A stretch of 64,000 bases of DNA, taken from positions 1 to 64,000 of the forward strand of contig JBDNHI010000149.1 of NCBI GenBank assembly GCA_041694635.1. The letters run 5' to 3'. This document shows, one piece after another, positions 1-8,739 of the stretch. Below the pieces are notes generated by a model, which was given only the letters and a program-made list of their open reading frames with translations, did no database searches and was not told the origin of the DNA. The stretch comes from UBA969 sp041694635. Lineage in GTDB: Bacteria; Planctomycetota; Planctomycetia; Gemmatales; Gemmataceae. The position numbers and the translations under genes are program-made. How positions within the stretch are numbered: position 1 is the stretch's first letter; each line of letters starts with the position of its first letter.

Positions 1-1725
1 AAGCAACTCGCCCATGCGAGCAATCCCCTTCTGCGTGATTACCGGGCCATCCTTGAAGAGATGATCGGAAAACGAACAAACGAGCATGATCCCGACACCG
101 AACATCGCAAAGTGCAAGCAACGGTCCGCCGCGCTCTGGAGTTCTTCAAACGGGGTCAGAAATCATTGGTGTTCTGTGTCCACACCAAAACAGCCGAGAC
201 TATTCGCGATCAAATTCAAGTGGCGATCGACAATTACCTTGGCGAAATACGGGATGGCGTGTTTGGCGATGCCTCGGCATTTGATAATTTTCGTCGGCGA
301 TTCTTCAATCGACGGGAGGCGCTCTTTTCGCTGATTCAGGATCACCCGTTACTTGGCAAACTTCGTGGAGGCCGCATCGGTGTTCCATCCCAAGTCGCAT
401 TGACCGTAGAGAATCTTCGACAGATCGGGCAGTTGCTGTTGGAACAAGGGGAGGACGCGAACTCCGACAAACCCGACCGACGCCTCATCATCGCGGCTAC
501 AGAGCAAGTTGCTGTTAAGTGGTGGCGTGAGTTGCCAGAGGGGGCCGAGTGGTTAGAAGAAGTCCTTCGGAATTGTCCTGAGCTTAAAGATCGGATCATA
601 GAGCCGAGCTGGCTGGATGCGAGGGAACCACTTTCTCGTAGTGAGCGCGCCGGTCGCACCATACGATCAGCAGACCCTGAAGCACACGCACAGGTTCGAG
701 ACCCGCTTGAAGCCGAAGAAGAAGGGGACGTTGGCGCACAATCCGGGCAAGATAAGAGCACGATGGAGGAATCCGTTGATTTGTGGGTGCGACGGCTTCG
801 TAAGGATGCAATTGGGGAGATCGTTGCTCCGTACTTCCGGCCAGGCCTAATTGCGGCCAATGATGGTCACCAGCCGCTTTTGGCCGAGCATCAGGACCTA
901 CTGGCTGAGTTTGATTTGAAAACCAGAGCCGTCGCAGGGCAGGTGTTTCGCCGCATCTTGATGGCCGATGAATTTCTGCTTCGTTATCTGGCCCACCTGG
1001 AGAAGGACAATACCCAACGCTGGGCTGGCTTCCTTTTAGAGCGATATGTCAAACCTCTTGACGGGCATCTGGAATCGCTACGGGATCGTGTCAAAGCCTA
1101 TCTGGAGACCCTTGTTCGCGCCCGGAAGAACCATGCGTTGCTGTCTGGCTACCATGCTGGGGCTGAAAATCGTAATGTCGTCCAGCTTGTCAAAGGGGAC
1201 ACTCAGAATCGAGACAGGTATTTTCTCGGGTTCAACACTCCGTACCGCCCGGAGATCCTTGTTTCTACTTCCGTCGGACAGGAAGGCATTGATCTGCACC
1301 GCGAATGTCGTCACGTGATCCACCACGACCTGTGCTGGAATCCGGCGACGATTGAGCAGCGTACCGGGCGAGTTGATAGAATTGGCAGCAAGGTCGCGCG
1401 CGAACGAATGGGAGTTCAGGGTCGCGATGGACCGACACTAGAAATCGCTGTACCTTACCTCGCAGCAACATATGACGAACGAATATTCGAAGAACTCTTC
1501 AGGCGGGCCCAACTGTTTGAAGTGACCCTTGGCGGCGAAATGCGGGTTGAAGGCCGCATTAATCCTGAGCACATTGCGTCAGAGCACAAGCTTCGCGAGA
1601 AACTCGGTATCGGCACTGATAGCGAGGACATTGGCGAGGATGGTGAAGAGACTGGGGCAGTTGATCTTCCGCCCGATATGGTTGAGCGGCTCCGAGTCGA
1701 TTTGTCAGTATGGAAACAGAAATAG
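1..1725 (+). CDS. SNF2/DEAD-like helicase, C-terminal part (5' end outside window)
   Basis: The frame is open from base 1, so the gene starts upstream of the window; about 574 residues are visible up to the TAG stop. It is the second RecA-like half of a superfamily 2 helicase. Near the start of the visible part there is a motif IV-like stretch (SLVFCVHTKTAETI). A long helical insertion follows. Then come motif V (STSVGQEGIDLH) and motif VI (EQRTGRVDRIGS) about 120-150 residues before the end. The C-terminal tail is acidic. Motifs I-III must lie upstream and are not seen. Helicases of this shape occur in phage-defence loci (DISARM-, BREX- or Zorya-like) and in other mobile DNA, but nothing visible allows assignment to one of these. 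Base composition is clearly GC-richer than the genes beyond 3.3 kb. The next recognisable sequence is a decayed recombinase, which supports an accessory island. Confidence 0.8.
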   Translation, partial: KQLAHASNPLLRDYRAILEEMIGKRTNEHDPDTEHRKVQATVRRALEFFKRGQKSLVFCVHTKTAETIRDQIQVAIDNYLGEIRDGVFGDASAFDNFRRRFFNRREALFSLIQDHPLLGKLRGGRIGVPSQVALTVENLRQIGQLLLEQGEDANSDKPDRRLIIAATEQVAVKWWRELPEGAEWLEEVLRNCPELKDRIIEPSWLDAREPLSRSERAGRTIRSADPEAHAQVRDPLEAEEEGDVGAQSGQDKSTMEESVDLWVRRLRKDAIGEIVAPYFRPGLIAANDGHQPLLAEHQDLLAEFDLKTRAVAGQVFRRILMADEFLLRYLAHLEKDNTQRWAGFLLERYVKPLDGHLESLRDRVKAYLETLVRARKNHALLSGYHAGAENRNVVQLVKGDTQNRDRYFLGFNTPYRPEILVSTSVGQEGIDLHRECRHVIHHDLCWNPATIEQRTGRVDRIGSKVARERMGVQGRDGPTLEIAVPYLAATYDERIFEELFRRAQLFEVTLGGEMRVEGRINPEHIASEHKLREKLGIGTDSEDIGEDGEETGAVDLPPDMVERLRVDLSVWKQK

Positions 1726-1799
1726 TTTCTTGCACTTCGCTATGCGAGCCTAGGGGCGGGCACTGGGGGCCTCTAGTCCTGCCCAGATGCCTTTCGGAA

Positions 1800-3090
1800 A
1801 TGGGTATATTTCGACCCGGACTCAAGACAGATGAACAGAAGACCTTTAAAGAACTGATTGCATACGCTAAGAAACACGCTATCGAGCTTGATAGAATCTT
1901 GTTCTACAAGATGGACCTAGCGGCACGAAACCTGTTCGACTACGTTGAGCTTGTATGGATGGAATCAGAATTCGACCTGCCATTCTTTTCGGTGATGCAC
2001 CCTACCGAGAATACGCCATCAGACCGGATGCAACTCCGCAGGTTGGCAAACTCTACCCTGAGCAGTAATCAATCGATGTGAGAGGTGGCGTAAAGCGGTT
2101 GGTTGAAGAAGGTCTATTCACGCAGACGGTTCCTTACGGCTACCGCAAATATCCGAATTGAGAAACGTGGTTTTGTGGAGGTCCACCCCATGAACGGCAC
2201 AAAAGCCACCAAGCTCTTTGTTGAACTGTACGCTTATATCCCCGTTAGCCTTCAGGAGCGTCTCTACCAGGGGGGCCCCCCCCTATAGCGATTCCGTTCC
2301 TTGATTTTCCCGAAGCAAGCTCTGCACCATCCTCCGGAATCGGATATACAGCAGGGAAGGGAAGTACCCGGGTCAATGCATCCTGGGATGCACAAGCCGC
2401 TGGTTGATCGGGTGACTTGGGACATGGTGCAAGTCCTGTTGGGAGAGAATGTCTACTGTTCCCATGAACTCATTTAAGCCGGGGGCTTGCTTCAGTGCAA
2501 ACACGGCAAAGCCATCGTCACCTAGGAGTCGGTCGTCAAGAAGACCACCAGCAAAGAATGAGCCTATAACCACTGCTTAAAGTATAACGCTCCGGGGCAT
2601 CCACGGGCTCGTCCTAACGAAAAAAAGATCGACATACAAATGCTGGCGATCTTCGACAAGATCCGCATCGGGAGCGGCGACGTTCCGGAGTGGTTCGCAA
2701 AACAGGGTCGCAGCCAGACGGTCAAGATAAGCAGGTTAATCGGGAGCGACGAATAGAAATGAACCGCCAGTTGTCGTTGCTGATCCAGCAGCAGAATCAG
2801 CTTGTGAACACCCGGCTCGACAAAAAGATTAACACCGACAAAGAAACCGAATTTCAGGATCGAGAAGCGAAGTTGAAGTTGGAACTCGACGCTTGCGCTC
2901 TTGGTAGCCACGAAACTGCCGAAATTGCAAACAAGGCTTTTGAACTTCCGTAAAATCCTCGTAGCAAATGACTTACGGCTGATTACTAAGTAAAGAGTCG
3001 GTATTTGAAAATTGTCTTTTTGAACTTGTAACTCTAGTTCCGACAACAAAAAAGCCCTTCAACGGTAAAGAAGAAAGGCTCTTGTTTTGA
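1800..3090 (+). pseudogene. Decayed large serine recombinase (resolvase family)
   Basis: No single frame is intact, but joining frames gives most of a large serine recombinase. A resolvase catalytic-domain piece (ILFYKMDLAARNLFDYVEL, then PTENTPSDRM) lies at about 1850-2035. A second frame gives SIDVRGGVKRLVEEG and PYGYRKYP (about 2070-2157), and a third gives EKRGFVEVHP and TKLFVELYAY. Around 2385-2478 the recombinase-domain piece HKPLVDRVTWDMVQVLLGE appears. A zinc-ribbon-like remnant (YNAPGHPRARPNEKK) follows. Next is the coiled-coil tail at 2700-2953, and finally LTADY and KIVFLNL pieces to about 3030 with further stops. The N-terminal catalytic serine region is missing. Several frameshifts and stops show it is dead. 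It ends just before the 3' end of tRNA-Pro, as expected for an element that integrated at that tRNA. Confidence 0.85.
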
Positions 3091-3096
3091 AAATAG

Positions 3097-3171
3097 TCGG
3101 GGATACAGGATTTGAACCTGCGACCTCTTCCACCCCAAGGAAGCGCGCTAGCCAATCTGCGCCAATCCCCG
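3097..3171 (-). tRNA. tRNA-Pro (anticodon GGG)
   Basis: The reverse strand folds as a full cloverleaf. The acceptor is CGGGGAT/ATCCCCG, with the C1-G72 pair typical of bacterial tRNA-Pro. The D-arm is GCGC/GCGC. The anticodon stem is CTTCC/GGAAG with loop TTGGGGT, giving anticodon GGG. The T-arm is GCAGG/CCTGT with loop TTCAAAT. The discriminator is A and no CCA is encoded. The 3' end faces the recombinase fossil. Confidence 0.95.
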
Positions 3172-3186
3172 AATTAACATTAAGTC

Positions 3187-3215
3187 TTTATCTGTAATAA
3201 CGATAAGGAAGTCAA
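3187..3215 (-). promoter_or_regulatory. Probable sigma-70-type promoter of tRNA-Pro
   Basis: On the reverse strand TTGACT (3210-3215) and GATAAA (3187-3192) are separated by 17 bases. Transcription would start about 8-10 bases before the tRNA 5' end. The -35 box is good and the -10 box is moderate (4 of 6 consensus bases). Confidence 0.5.
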
Positions 3216-3382
3216 GATTGTTAGTATTTCTTTTTCTTAACCAGAAATAGATTTCTATTTATGATATGATTGTAATAGTATAGGACCTCCCAAGAAATAG
3301 CCTAAGAATAGAGCAATTGATCACCTGCCAACCGCTAGTTTTTAAAAATTAATGTGGTTAAATTTGTTAAGGAAATAAAGAA

Positions 3383-5968
3383 ATGAAGCGATTTTTGCTT
3401 AGTTTTACCAGAATAATGGCATTGAGCACGATCGGGTTAATATTTTTAATCCCCCACAAAAGTGTAGGGCAAATGTTAGATTCTGCTTTGCCACATACGC
3501 AATTACTTTCGATTAGCCCCGCAGGTGCAAAAGCCGGCAGTACCGTAGAAATATTATTTGCCGGAACGGGTTTAGACGAATTAGACAAAATGGTATTTAG
3601 TCACCCAGGGATAAAAGCAGAGCCAATATTGGAAGAACTTAAGAAAGAAGACCCTAAAAAAGCTGATCCAACGAAAGCTGATCCTAAAATTCCCCCTCTC
3701 CCGCCCGTTAAACCCAAAGTTGTAAAGTTTAAGGTTACAGTTGCGGCAGATGTACCGCTTGGAATTCACGATGTGCGGATTTCTGGAAAAAATGGAATAA
3801 GTAATCCCCGCGCTTTTCACATTGGTGATTTAATCGAGGTAAATGAAAAAGAACCAAATAACGATATTCCTGAAACTCAAAAAATCGAAATAAACTCGGT
3901 TGTAAACGGTGTAATCAGTACCCCCACCGATGTTGATTACTATTCCTTCAAAGCAAAAAAAGGACAGCGCGTTTTAGCTAGTTGCTTGGCTTCTAGTATC
4001 GATAGCAAAGCAAATCCTTTGGTAGAAATCTTTGACAATGAAGGTAGGTTGCTTTCGTCCAGTAAAAATTATGATGGTAATGACGCCCTAGCAGATATCA
4101 CTGTTGCGGTGGATGGTGAATACACCATTCGACTTTGCCAATTTACTTATAACACGGGAACTGTTGAGCACTTTTATAGGTTGATGGTTGGTACCTTTCC
4201 TTGGATTGATGCAGTTTTTCCGAATAGTTTAACCGCAGGGCAGACAATTCCTGCAACTTATTATGGCAGGAACTTGCCTGGCGGAGTCGTTGACCCCTCG
4301 TTAAAGATGGATGGTATTTTATTAGAAAAAGCTTCTGCGCCCCTTACTGGTAGCATCTACCCCTTTTCGAAGTATACGACAAGGATTTCGACAGCAATGG
4401 TATGGAATAAAGCGTTTGAAACGAAAGTTAAGAATGCAGCGGGATCTTCAAATGCGGCATTAGTAACGGTGTCAGATGTGCCTGTAGTTTTAGAAAAAGA
4501 AGAAAACGATGTGATAGGAAAGGCTCAAAAAATTGTGATGCCTTGCTTGGTTTGTGGAATGATTGATAAGCGTGCAGATAAAGATTGGTATAGCTTTGCA
4601 GGTAAAAAAGGAGAAAAAGCGCTGATAAAACTTACTGGAGAAGCGTTAGGATCCCAGGCAGATTTATTTTTTAGAGTTGTGGGAAAAGATGGAAAAAGTG
4701 CGGTTGTTGAAATGGATGATAAGCAAGACCCCTTGAATATAAAGCTTGGTTCCAACTCTCAAGACCCAGCAAGTTATTTGTTTAATGTGCCTGAAGATGG
4801 TGAATATTTCGTTTTGGTTGGAAGTAGGCAGGCATCGAACTTGTTTGGCCCTCGCCATCATTACCAGCTAAGAATCGCCTCGCCTTCTGAAGACTTCACC
4901 TTGATTGCAATGCCGTCTTCTAATTTTCGGCCAGATGTTTTGACTATTCCTCAGGGTGGAATGAGTTATGTTTCTTTGTTTGCCTTTCGTGACGAAGGTT
5001 TTAAGGGAGACATTTCGATTACGGTGGACGGTTTGCCAGCGGGTTGTAAAGCAGAACCGTTGGTAATAAATGACTCGCTAAACCGTGGTAGCGTTGCAAT
5101 TAAGGCTGAAGAAAAAGCTGCAGATGGTATTTCATCGCCAAAAATAATTGGTACCGCAACGGTAGCAGGGAAAAAAATTGTTAAGGAAGCAATTCCAGTT
5201 TCAATAGTCTGGCCTTTGGCCCCTAATGTACAAATTATTGCTATCACTAGGGTAGATAGAGGTTTATTTGCTGAAGTTCGTGACAAAAATTTCCTAATTA
5301 TGAATGCAACCATTGATAAGAATAAAATTGTTCAAGGTGAAAAGGGTACCATTAAGGTTTTAGTTGTGAAGCGTGACCCAGAGATGAAAGCTGCAATTCT
5401 GATTGAACCCGTCGATTTACCTGCAAATTTTGTAAACAACAATAAAGCGATCAGCATTGCCCCAGCAGCAAACGATGGCAGTATTCCAGTTACGGTTCCA
5501 GCAACCCAAGCACCTGGTGTTTATAGTATTTTGCTAAGAGGCCAGACGATTATGGGTTTTGCCAAAGATGCTGCAGGCAAACAAAAGCCAGCGGTTAATA
5601 TTGTTTCAGTTATCACACCTATTGAGTTAACGGTTTTACCAAAAGCGCTTGGAGAATTTAGCATTACAAATGCTGGGGTACAGGTCAAAACGGGTCAAGA
5701 AGGTATGCTGGAATTAAAAGTAAAACGCCTGCACAACTATGAAGGTGTGTACAAGGTCGAATCGATTTTACCTGCTAATATGAAAGGAATCACTTTAGAT
5801 CAAGCGGAGTTCGCAATTAATTCTGAGCTTGCAAAGATTAAAGTGAAGGTTGCTGTAGATGCAGTTCCAGGGCCAAGGAATGATATTGTGTTAAAATTTA
5901 AAGGAATGTTTCTAGGGAAAGAAGAAATCTTGCACGAGTTGAAGGCAAATGTAACTGTGGTGAAGTAA
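3383..5968 (+). CDS. Secreted protein with repeated PPC domains
   Basis: An 861-residue exported protein. The N-terminus is a signal peptide (hydrophobic run about residues 8-25, then SVGQ). Residues about 35-150 look like an IPT/TIG-type Ig fold (SISPAGAKAGSTVEI) interrupted by a Lys/Asp/Pro-rich linker of repeated KKADPTKADPK units. Two bacterial pre-peptidase C-terminal (PPC) beta-sandwich domains follow. The first is at about 155-270 (DVDYYSFKAKKGQRV) and the second at about 375-500 (KDWYSFAGKKGEKA). The remaining ~350 residues look like further beta-rich domains without recognised motifs. No peptidase catalytic site was seen. In planctomycetes such proteins are encoded next to cytochrome, DUF1549/DUF1553 and DUF1501 genes, and here the next gene (28 bp away) is a cytochrome-WD40 protein, so the two are probably co-transcribed. 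The exact role is unknown. Confidence 0.8.
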   Translation: MKRFLLSFTRIMALSTIGLIFLIPHKSVGQMLDSALPHTQLLSISPAGAKAGSTVEILFAGTGLDELDKMVFSHPGIKAEPILEELKKEDPKKADPTKADPKIPPLPPVKPKVVKFKVTVAADVPLGIHDVRISGKNGISNPRAFHIGDLIEVNEKEPNNDIPETQKIEINSVVNGVISTPTDVDYYSFKAKKGQRVLASCLASSIDSKANPLVEIFDNEGRLLSSSKNYDGNDALADITVAVDGEYTIRLCQFTYNTGTVEHFYRLMVGTFPWIDAVFPNSLTAGQTIPATYYGRNLPGGVVDPSLKMDGILLEKASAPLTGSIYPFSKYTTRISTAMVWNKAFETKVKNAAGSSNAALVTVSDVPVVLEKEENDVIGKAQKIVMPCLVCGMIDKRADKDWYSFAGKKGEKALIKLTGEALGSQADLFFRVVGKDGKSAVVEMDDKQDPLNIKLGSNSQDPASYLFNVPEDGEYFVLVGSRQASNLFGPRHHYQLRIASPSEDFTLIAMPSSNFRPDVLTIPQGGMSYVSLFAFRDEGFKGDISITVDGLPAGCKAEPLVINDSLNRGSVAIKAEEKAADGISSPKIIGTATVAGKKIVKEAIPVSIVWPLAPNVQIIAITRVDRGLFAEVRDKNFLIMNATIDKNKIVQGEKGTIKVLVVKRDPEMKAAILIEPVDLPANFVNNNKAISIAPAANDGSIPVTVPATQAPGVYSILLRGQTIMGFAKDAAGKQKPAVNIVSVITPIELTVLPKALGEFSITNAGVQVKTGQEGMLELKVKRLHNYEGVYKVESILPANMKGITLDQAEFAINSELAKIKVKVAVDAVPGPRNDIVLKFKGMFLGKEEILHELKANVTVVK

Positions 5969-5996
5969 AACTAATTCTATTAAGAAGGTAAACAAA

Positions 5997-7427
5997 ATGT
6001 TTAATTTAGCGATTGGTGCGATGGTGTTTGGTTTAAGTACAATTATAGCTGCGGATGAGCCAAAAAAATCTGCTCCTATTGTCCCAATTGTGGTGGTTGA
6101 AAGTAAGCGTAAAGATGCAATAAGCTATGACAAAGATATTGAACCAATATTGGTTAAGAAATGTAATTTTTGTCATAGTGGAAATATCAAAGAAGGTAAA
6201 CTTGATATGGGCACCTTTGAAGCATTGATGAAGGGGGGAAAAAAAGGCCCCGTGTTAATTCCTGGAAAAGCCTCGGAAAGTTTGATGCATCAATTAAGTG
6301 GAAAAACAACTCGGCCCTCGATGCCCCCTAAAAGTGAAGAGCCTTTAAACCCCGAAGAACTTGCTTTACTTAAATTGTGGATTGATCAGGGCGCTAAGGC
6401 GCCAAGTGCTGCTCGGGTTAAGCCAAAGGTTATTGTTTCTTTGCCCCCTTCCTCGGTATTTCCAGTTCGGGGCATTGTGATCAATAAAGATAAGTCAAAC
6501 CTGATTGCTGCTCGGGGTAATATGGTGCATGTTTATGATGGAACAAGTGGAGCGTTGTTAAGGAATTTAGAAGCAAAAAACCTAGTGACTGCAGATGGAA
6601 AACTAGCCAAGGCTTCACATATTTCTATTGTTGAATCGCTTGCGATTAGCCCAGATGGAAAAATGTTAGCCAGTGGAAGTTTTCAAGAAGTGCGAATTTG
6701 GGATGCATTAACAGGAGCCGAGCTTAAGAAGTTGGAAGGCTTTGCAGATCGAGTTGTTGCCTTAACATTTTCACCTGATAGTAAGCTAATAGCGACTGCG
6801 GGTGGTGCAGCAACCGAAGATGGAGAAGTGAAAATTTTTGATGTTGCAACAGGCAAACAGATACTTGAAGTGAAAGGTGCCCATAGTGATACCGCCTTTG
6901 GAGTTTCCTTTAGCCCAGATGGAAAAATGCTCGCAAGTTGTGGTGCGGATAAGTTTGTGAAAGTCTTTGAAATGCCCTCGGGAAAGTTTATAAAATCTTT
7001 TGAAGGGCATACACACCATGTGATGGATGTGGGTTGGAAAAATGATGGGAAATTCCTTGTTAGTTGTGGTGCAGATAGTGCGATCAAGGTATGGGATATT
7101 GAAAAAGGAGAACAATCTAAAACTATTGCAGGGCATACAAAGCAAATTTCTAGACTGCAATTTGTGGGGATTACTCCAACCTTTTTAACTTGCAGTGGCG
7201 ATAAATCCCTGCGTCTTTGGAATGCTGATTCGGGTGCAAGTGTTAAGACTTTTCCTGTTTCTGATGATTTCTTGTACGCATTGGCATCAAGCGTTGATGG
7301 TACATTGGTAGCAACAGGTGGCGAATCTGGTTTGATTTATGTTTACAATAATACAACAGGGTTGTTGATAAAGAAACTTGGCCCAACAGGCGCAATTGAA
7401 GCCGAGAAGAAAGGTGCAACGAAGTAA
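5997..7427 (+). CDS. PSCyt1-type cytochrome c domain plus WD40 beta-propeller protein
   Basis: A 476-residue exported protein. A signal peptide (about residues 1-19) is followed by a planctomycete cytochrome C (PSCyt1) domain with a haem-binding CNFCH motif at residues 56-60 and the typical KLDMGTFEALMKGGKKGPV and PPKSEEPLNPEELALLKLWI segments. From about residue 140 there are repeated WD40-type blades (for example LAISPDGKMLASGSFQEVRIWD, here read as SPDGKMLASG..RIWD, and SFSPDGKMLASCGADKFVK). A Shine-Dalgarno-like AAGAAGGT precedes the ATG. It follows the PPC-domain gene closely and is followed by a strong terminator, so the two form an operon. Probably a periplasmic haem protein; its redox partner is unknown. 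Confidence 0.88.
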   Translation: MFNLAIGAMVFGLSTIIAADEPKKSAPIVPIVVVESKRKDAISYDKDIEPILVKKCNFCHSGNIKEGKLDMGTFEALMKGGKKGPVLIPGKASESLMHQLSGKTTRPSMPPKSEEPLNPEELALLKLWIDQGAKAPSAARVKPKVIVSLPPSSVFPVRGIVINKDKSNLIAARGNMVHVYDGTSGALLRNLEAKNLVTADGKLAKASHISIVESLAISPDGKMLASGSFQEVRIWDALTGAELKKLEGFADRVVALTFSPDSKLIATAGGAATEDGEVKIFDVATGKQILEVKGAHSDTAFGVSFSPDGKMLASCGADKFVKVFEMPSGKFIKSFEGHTHHVMDVGWKNDGKFLVSCGADSAIKVWDIEKGEQSKTIAGHTKQISRLQFVGITPTFLTCSGDKSLRLWNADSGASVKTFPVSDDFLYALASSVDGTLVATGGESGLIYVYNNTTGLLIKKLGPTGAIEAEKKGATK

Positions 7428-7450
7428 AGTTAGAATTGGGAAGATTAAGT

Positions 7451-7484
7451 AAAAGCCTCAGCCAAAACGCCGGGGCTTTTTTTA
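7451..7484 (+). terminator. Intrinsic terminator after the PPC/cytochrome-WD40 operon
   Basis: The stem AAAAGCCTC (7451-7459) pairs with GGGGCTTTT (7472-7480), with one G-T pair and a 12-base loop. A T-run follows directly. It lies 24 bases after the stop codon. The remaining ~190 bases up to the next gene show no recognised element. Confidence 0.8.
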
Positions 7485-7691
7485 CAAAATCAAGATCTTG
7501 GATTGTAATTTTTACACGGGAAGTGAGTGTTTTTGAGCCTGTTAATTTGCGTAAGCTTTGCTGTAAAGATTGATCATATGGGGGTTTAAGTTCATTTTAG
7601 TTCTGACCTGATAATTTATAAGCGACTTGGCTTCATTTTTGCGTTCATCCTTGCGATGAATGATTAAGTTGCAAATATGAGGGTAAGGATT

Positions 7692-8726
7692 ATGAAAGCA
7701 AAAAACGGTTGGATACTGATTTTGCTTTCGTTTTTATCGATGGGTGCGTCTTACCGAACACAAAACTTTGTAATCAATGCTCCAACCCCACAAATTGCCC
7801 AGCAAGTAGGGCAATATGCGGAATTTTACCGCAAGCAGAAAGCCCTGGAGTGGCTTGGACAAGAGATGGTGCCTTGGGGCGAACCGTGCCCCATAAAGGT
7901 GTTGATTTCAACCAATGGTGCAGGAGGTGCAACTTCCTTTGCCTTTGACCAAGGTCGGGTATTGGGGCAAGAAATGCAGGTAGAAGGCCCCCTGGATCGT
8001 ATTCTTGTCAGTGTCTTGCCTCACGAAATCACCCACACCGTTTTTGCTTACTATTTTCGTACTCCTGTACCTCGGTGGGCCGATGAGGGTGGATGTGTTC
8101 TTTCAGAAGACGACCTCGAGAAACAGCGCCACGATTCGATGACCCGAGATATCCTTTCCACGCCGGGAAGAAAAATTCCTCTACGCCGATTATTTACGAT
8201 GACTAAGTACCCAAACGATGTGATGGTTCTTTACGCAGAAGGTTTTTCTGTAAGTGAATATTTGGTTTCCTTAAGCGGGAAACAGTCTTTTCTATCGTTT
8301 ATTGCTTATGGAATGAATTATGGTTGGGACAAAGCTGTTAAAACTTATTACCGATTTAATACAATTGAAGAACTTGAAGACAAATGGATTACATACTTGC
8401 GAACTAATCGCCCAGGGCAAACGCAAGGAATGTTAGCTTCAAACCCCCAAAGGGGAAATGAAACTTCGACCACTCAAAGTATGGTAGTAACAAGGCAAAC
8501 ATTTCCTCCTGGGCAGCCAATTCTTGAAGCCCCCCAACCTGTTTATCGTGGAGTTTCACCTACAACCCCTACTAATGATGAATATTCTAATCCAATCATT
8601 CGCCCGGCATCTTCTGTGCCTTATTATGGTCAACCAGCCAATCAAATTTATATTCAACCGGAACAAAATCCAAGTAGGGGTATAACGCTTGGAGCGCCGT
8701 TATCAGTTGGCCAAGGTTTAAGATAA
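7692..8726 (+). CDS. Secreted HExxH metalloprotease-like protein (peptidase MA-like)
   Basis: About 344 residues. The ATG at 7692 is preferred over 7677 because GAGGG (7679-7683) lies 8 bases upstream of it. A signal peptide ends around the SMGAS segment. HEITH at residues 111-115 and an ADEGG segment with Glu132 form a zinc-peptidase signature of the gluzincin type (HExxH...EG), resembling peptidase-MA-like domains found as single secreted proteins in planctomycetes. The C-terminal ~100 residues (from about 245) are Pro/Gln/Asn/Thr-rich and probably disordered. Substrate unknown. It is transcribed alone and converges with the next gene. The zinc ligands suggest activity; no propeptide was recognised. 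Confidence 0.7.
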   Translation: MKAKNGWILILLSFLSMGASYRTQNFVINAPTPQIAQQVGQYAEFYRKQKALEWLGQEMVPWGEPCPIKVLISTNGAGGATSFAFDQGRVLGQEMQVEGPLDRILVSVLPHEITHTVFAYYFRTPVPRWADEGGCVLSEDDLEKQRHDSMTRDILSTPGRKIPLRRLFTMTKYPNDVMVLYAEGFSVSEYLVSLSGKQSFLSFIAYGMNYGWDKAVKTYYRFNTIEELEDKWITYLRTNRPGQTQGMLASNPQRGNETSTTQSMVVTRQTFPPGQPILEAPQPVYRGVSPTTPTNDEYSNPIIRPASSVPYYGQPANQIYIQPEQNPSRGITLGAPLSVGQGLR

Positions 8727-8739
8727 ATGCTTGAGATTT

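Noticed and set aside
342..860. 172-residue minus-strand ORF within the helicase gene
   Set aside because: Ser/Arg-rich shadow of the helicase coding frame.
2564..3049. Long minus-strand ORF across the recombinase region
   Set aside because: It is the shadow of the decayed recombinase on the opposite strand and shows no family features.
3640..3720. Short Lys/Asp/Pro repeats in the PPC-domain gene as a DNA repeat array
   Set aside because: They are within an open frame and look like a protein linker, not a CRISPR or genomic repeat.
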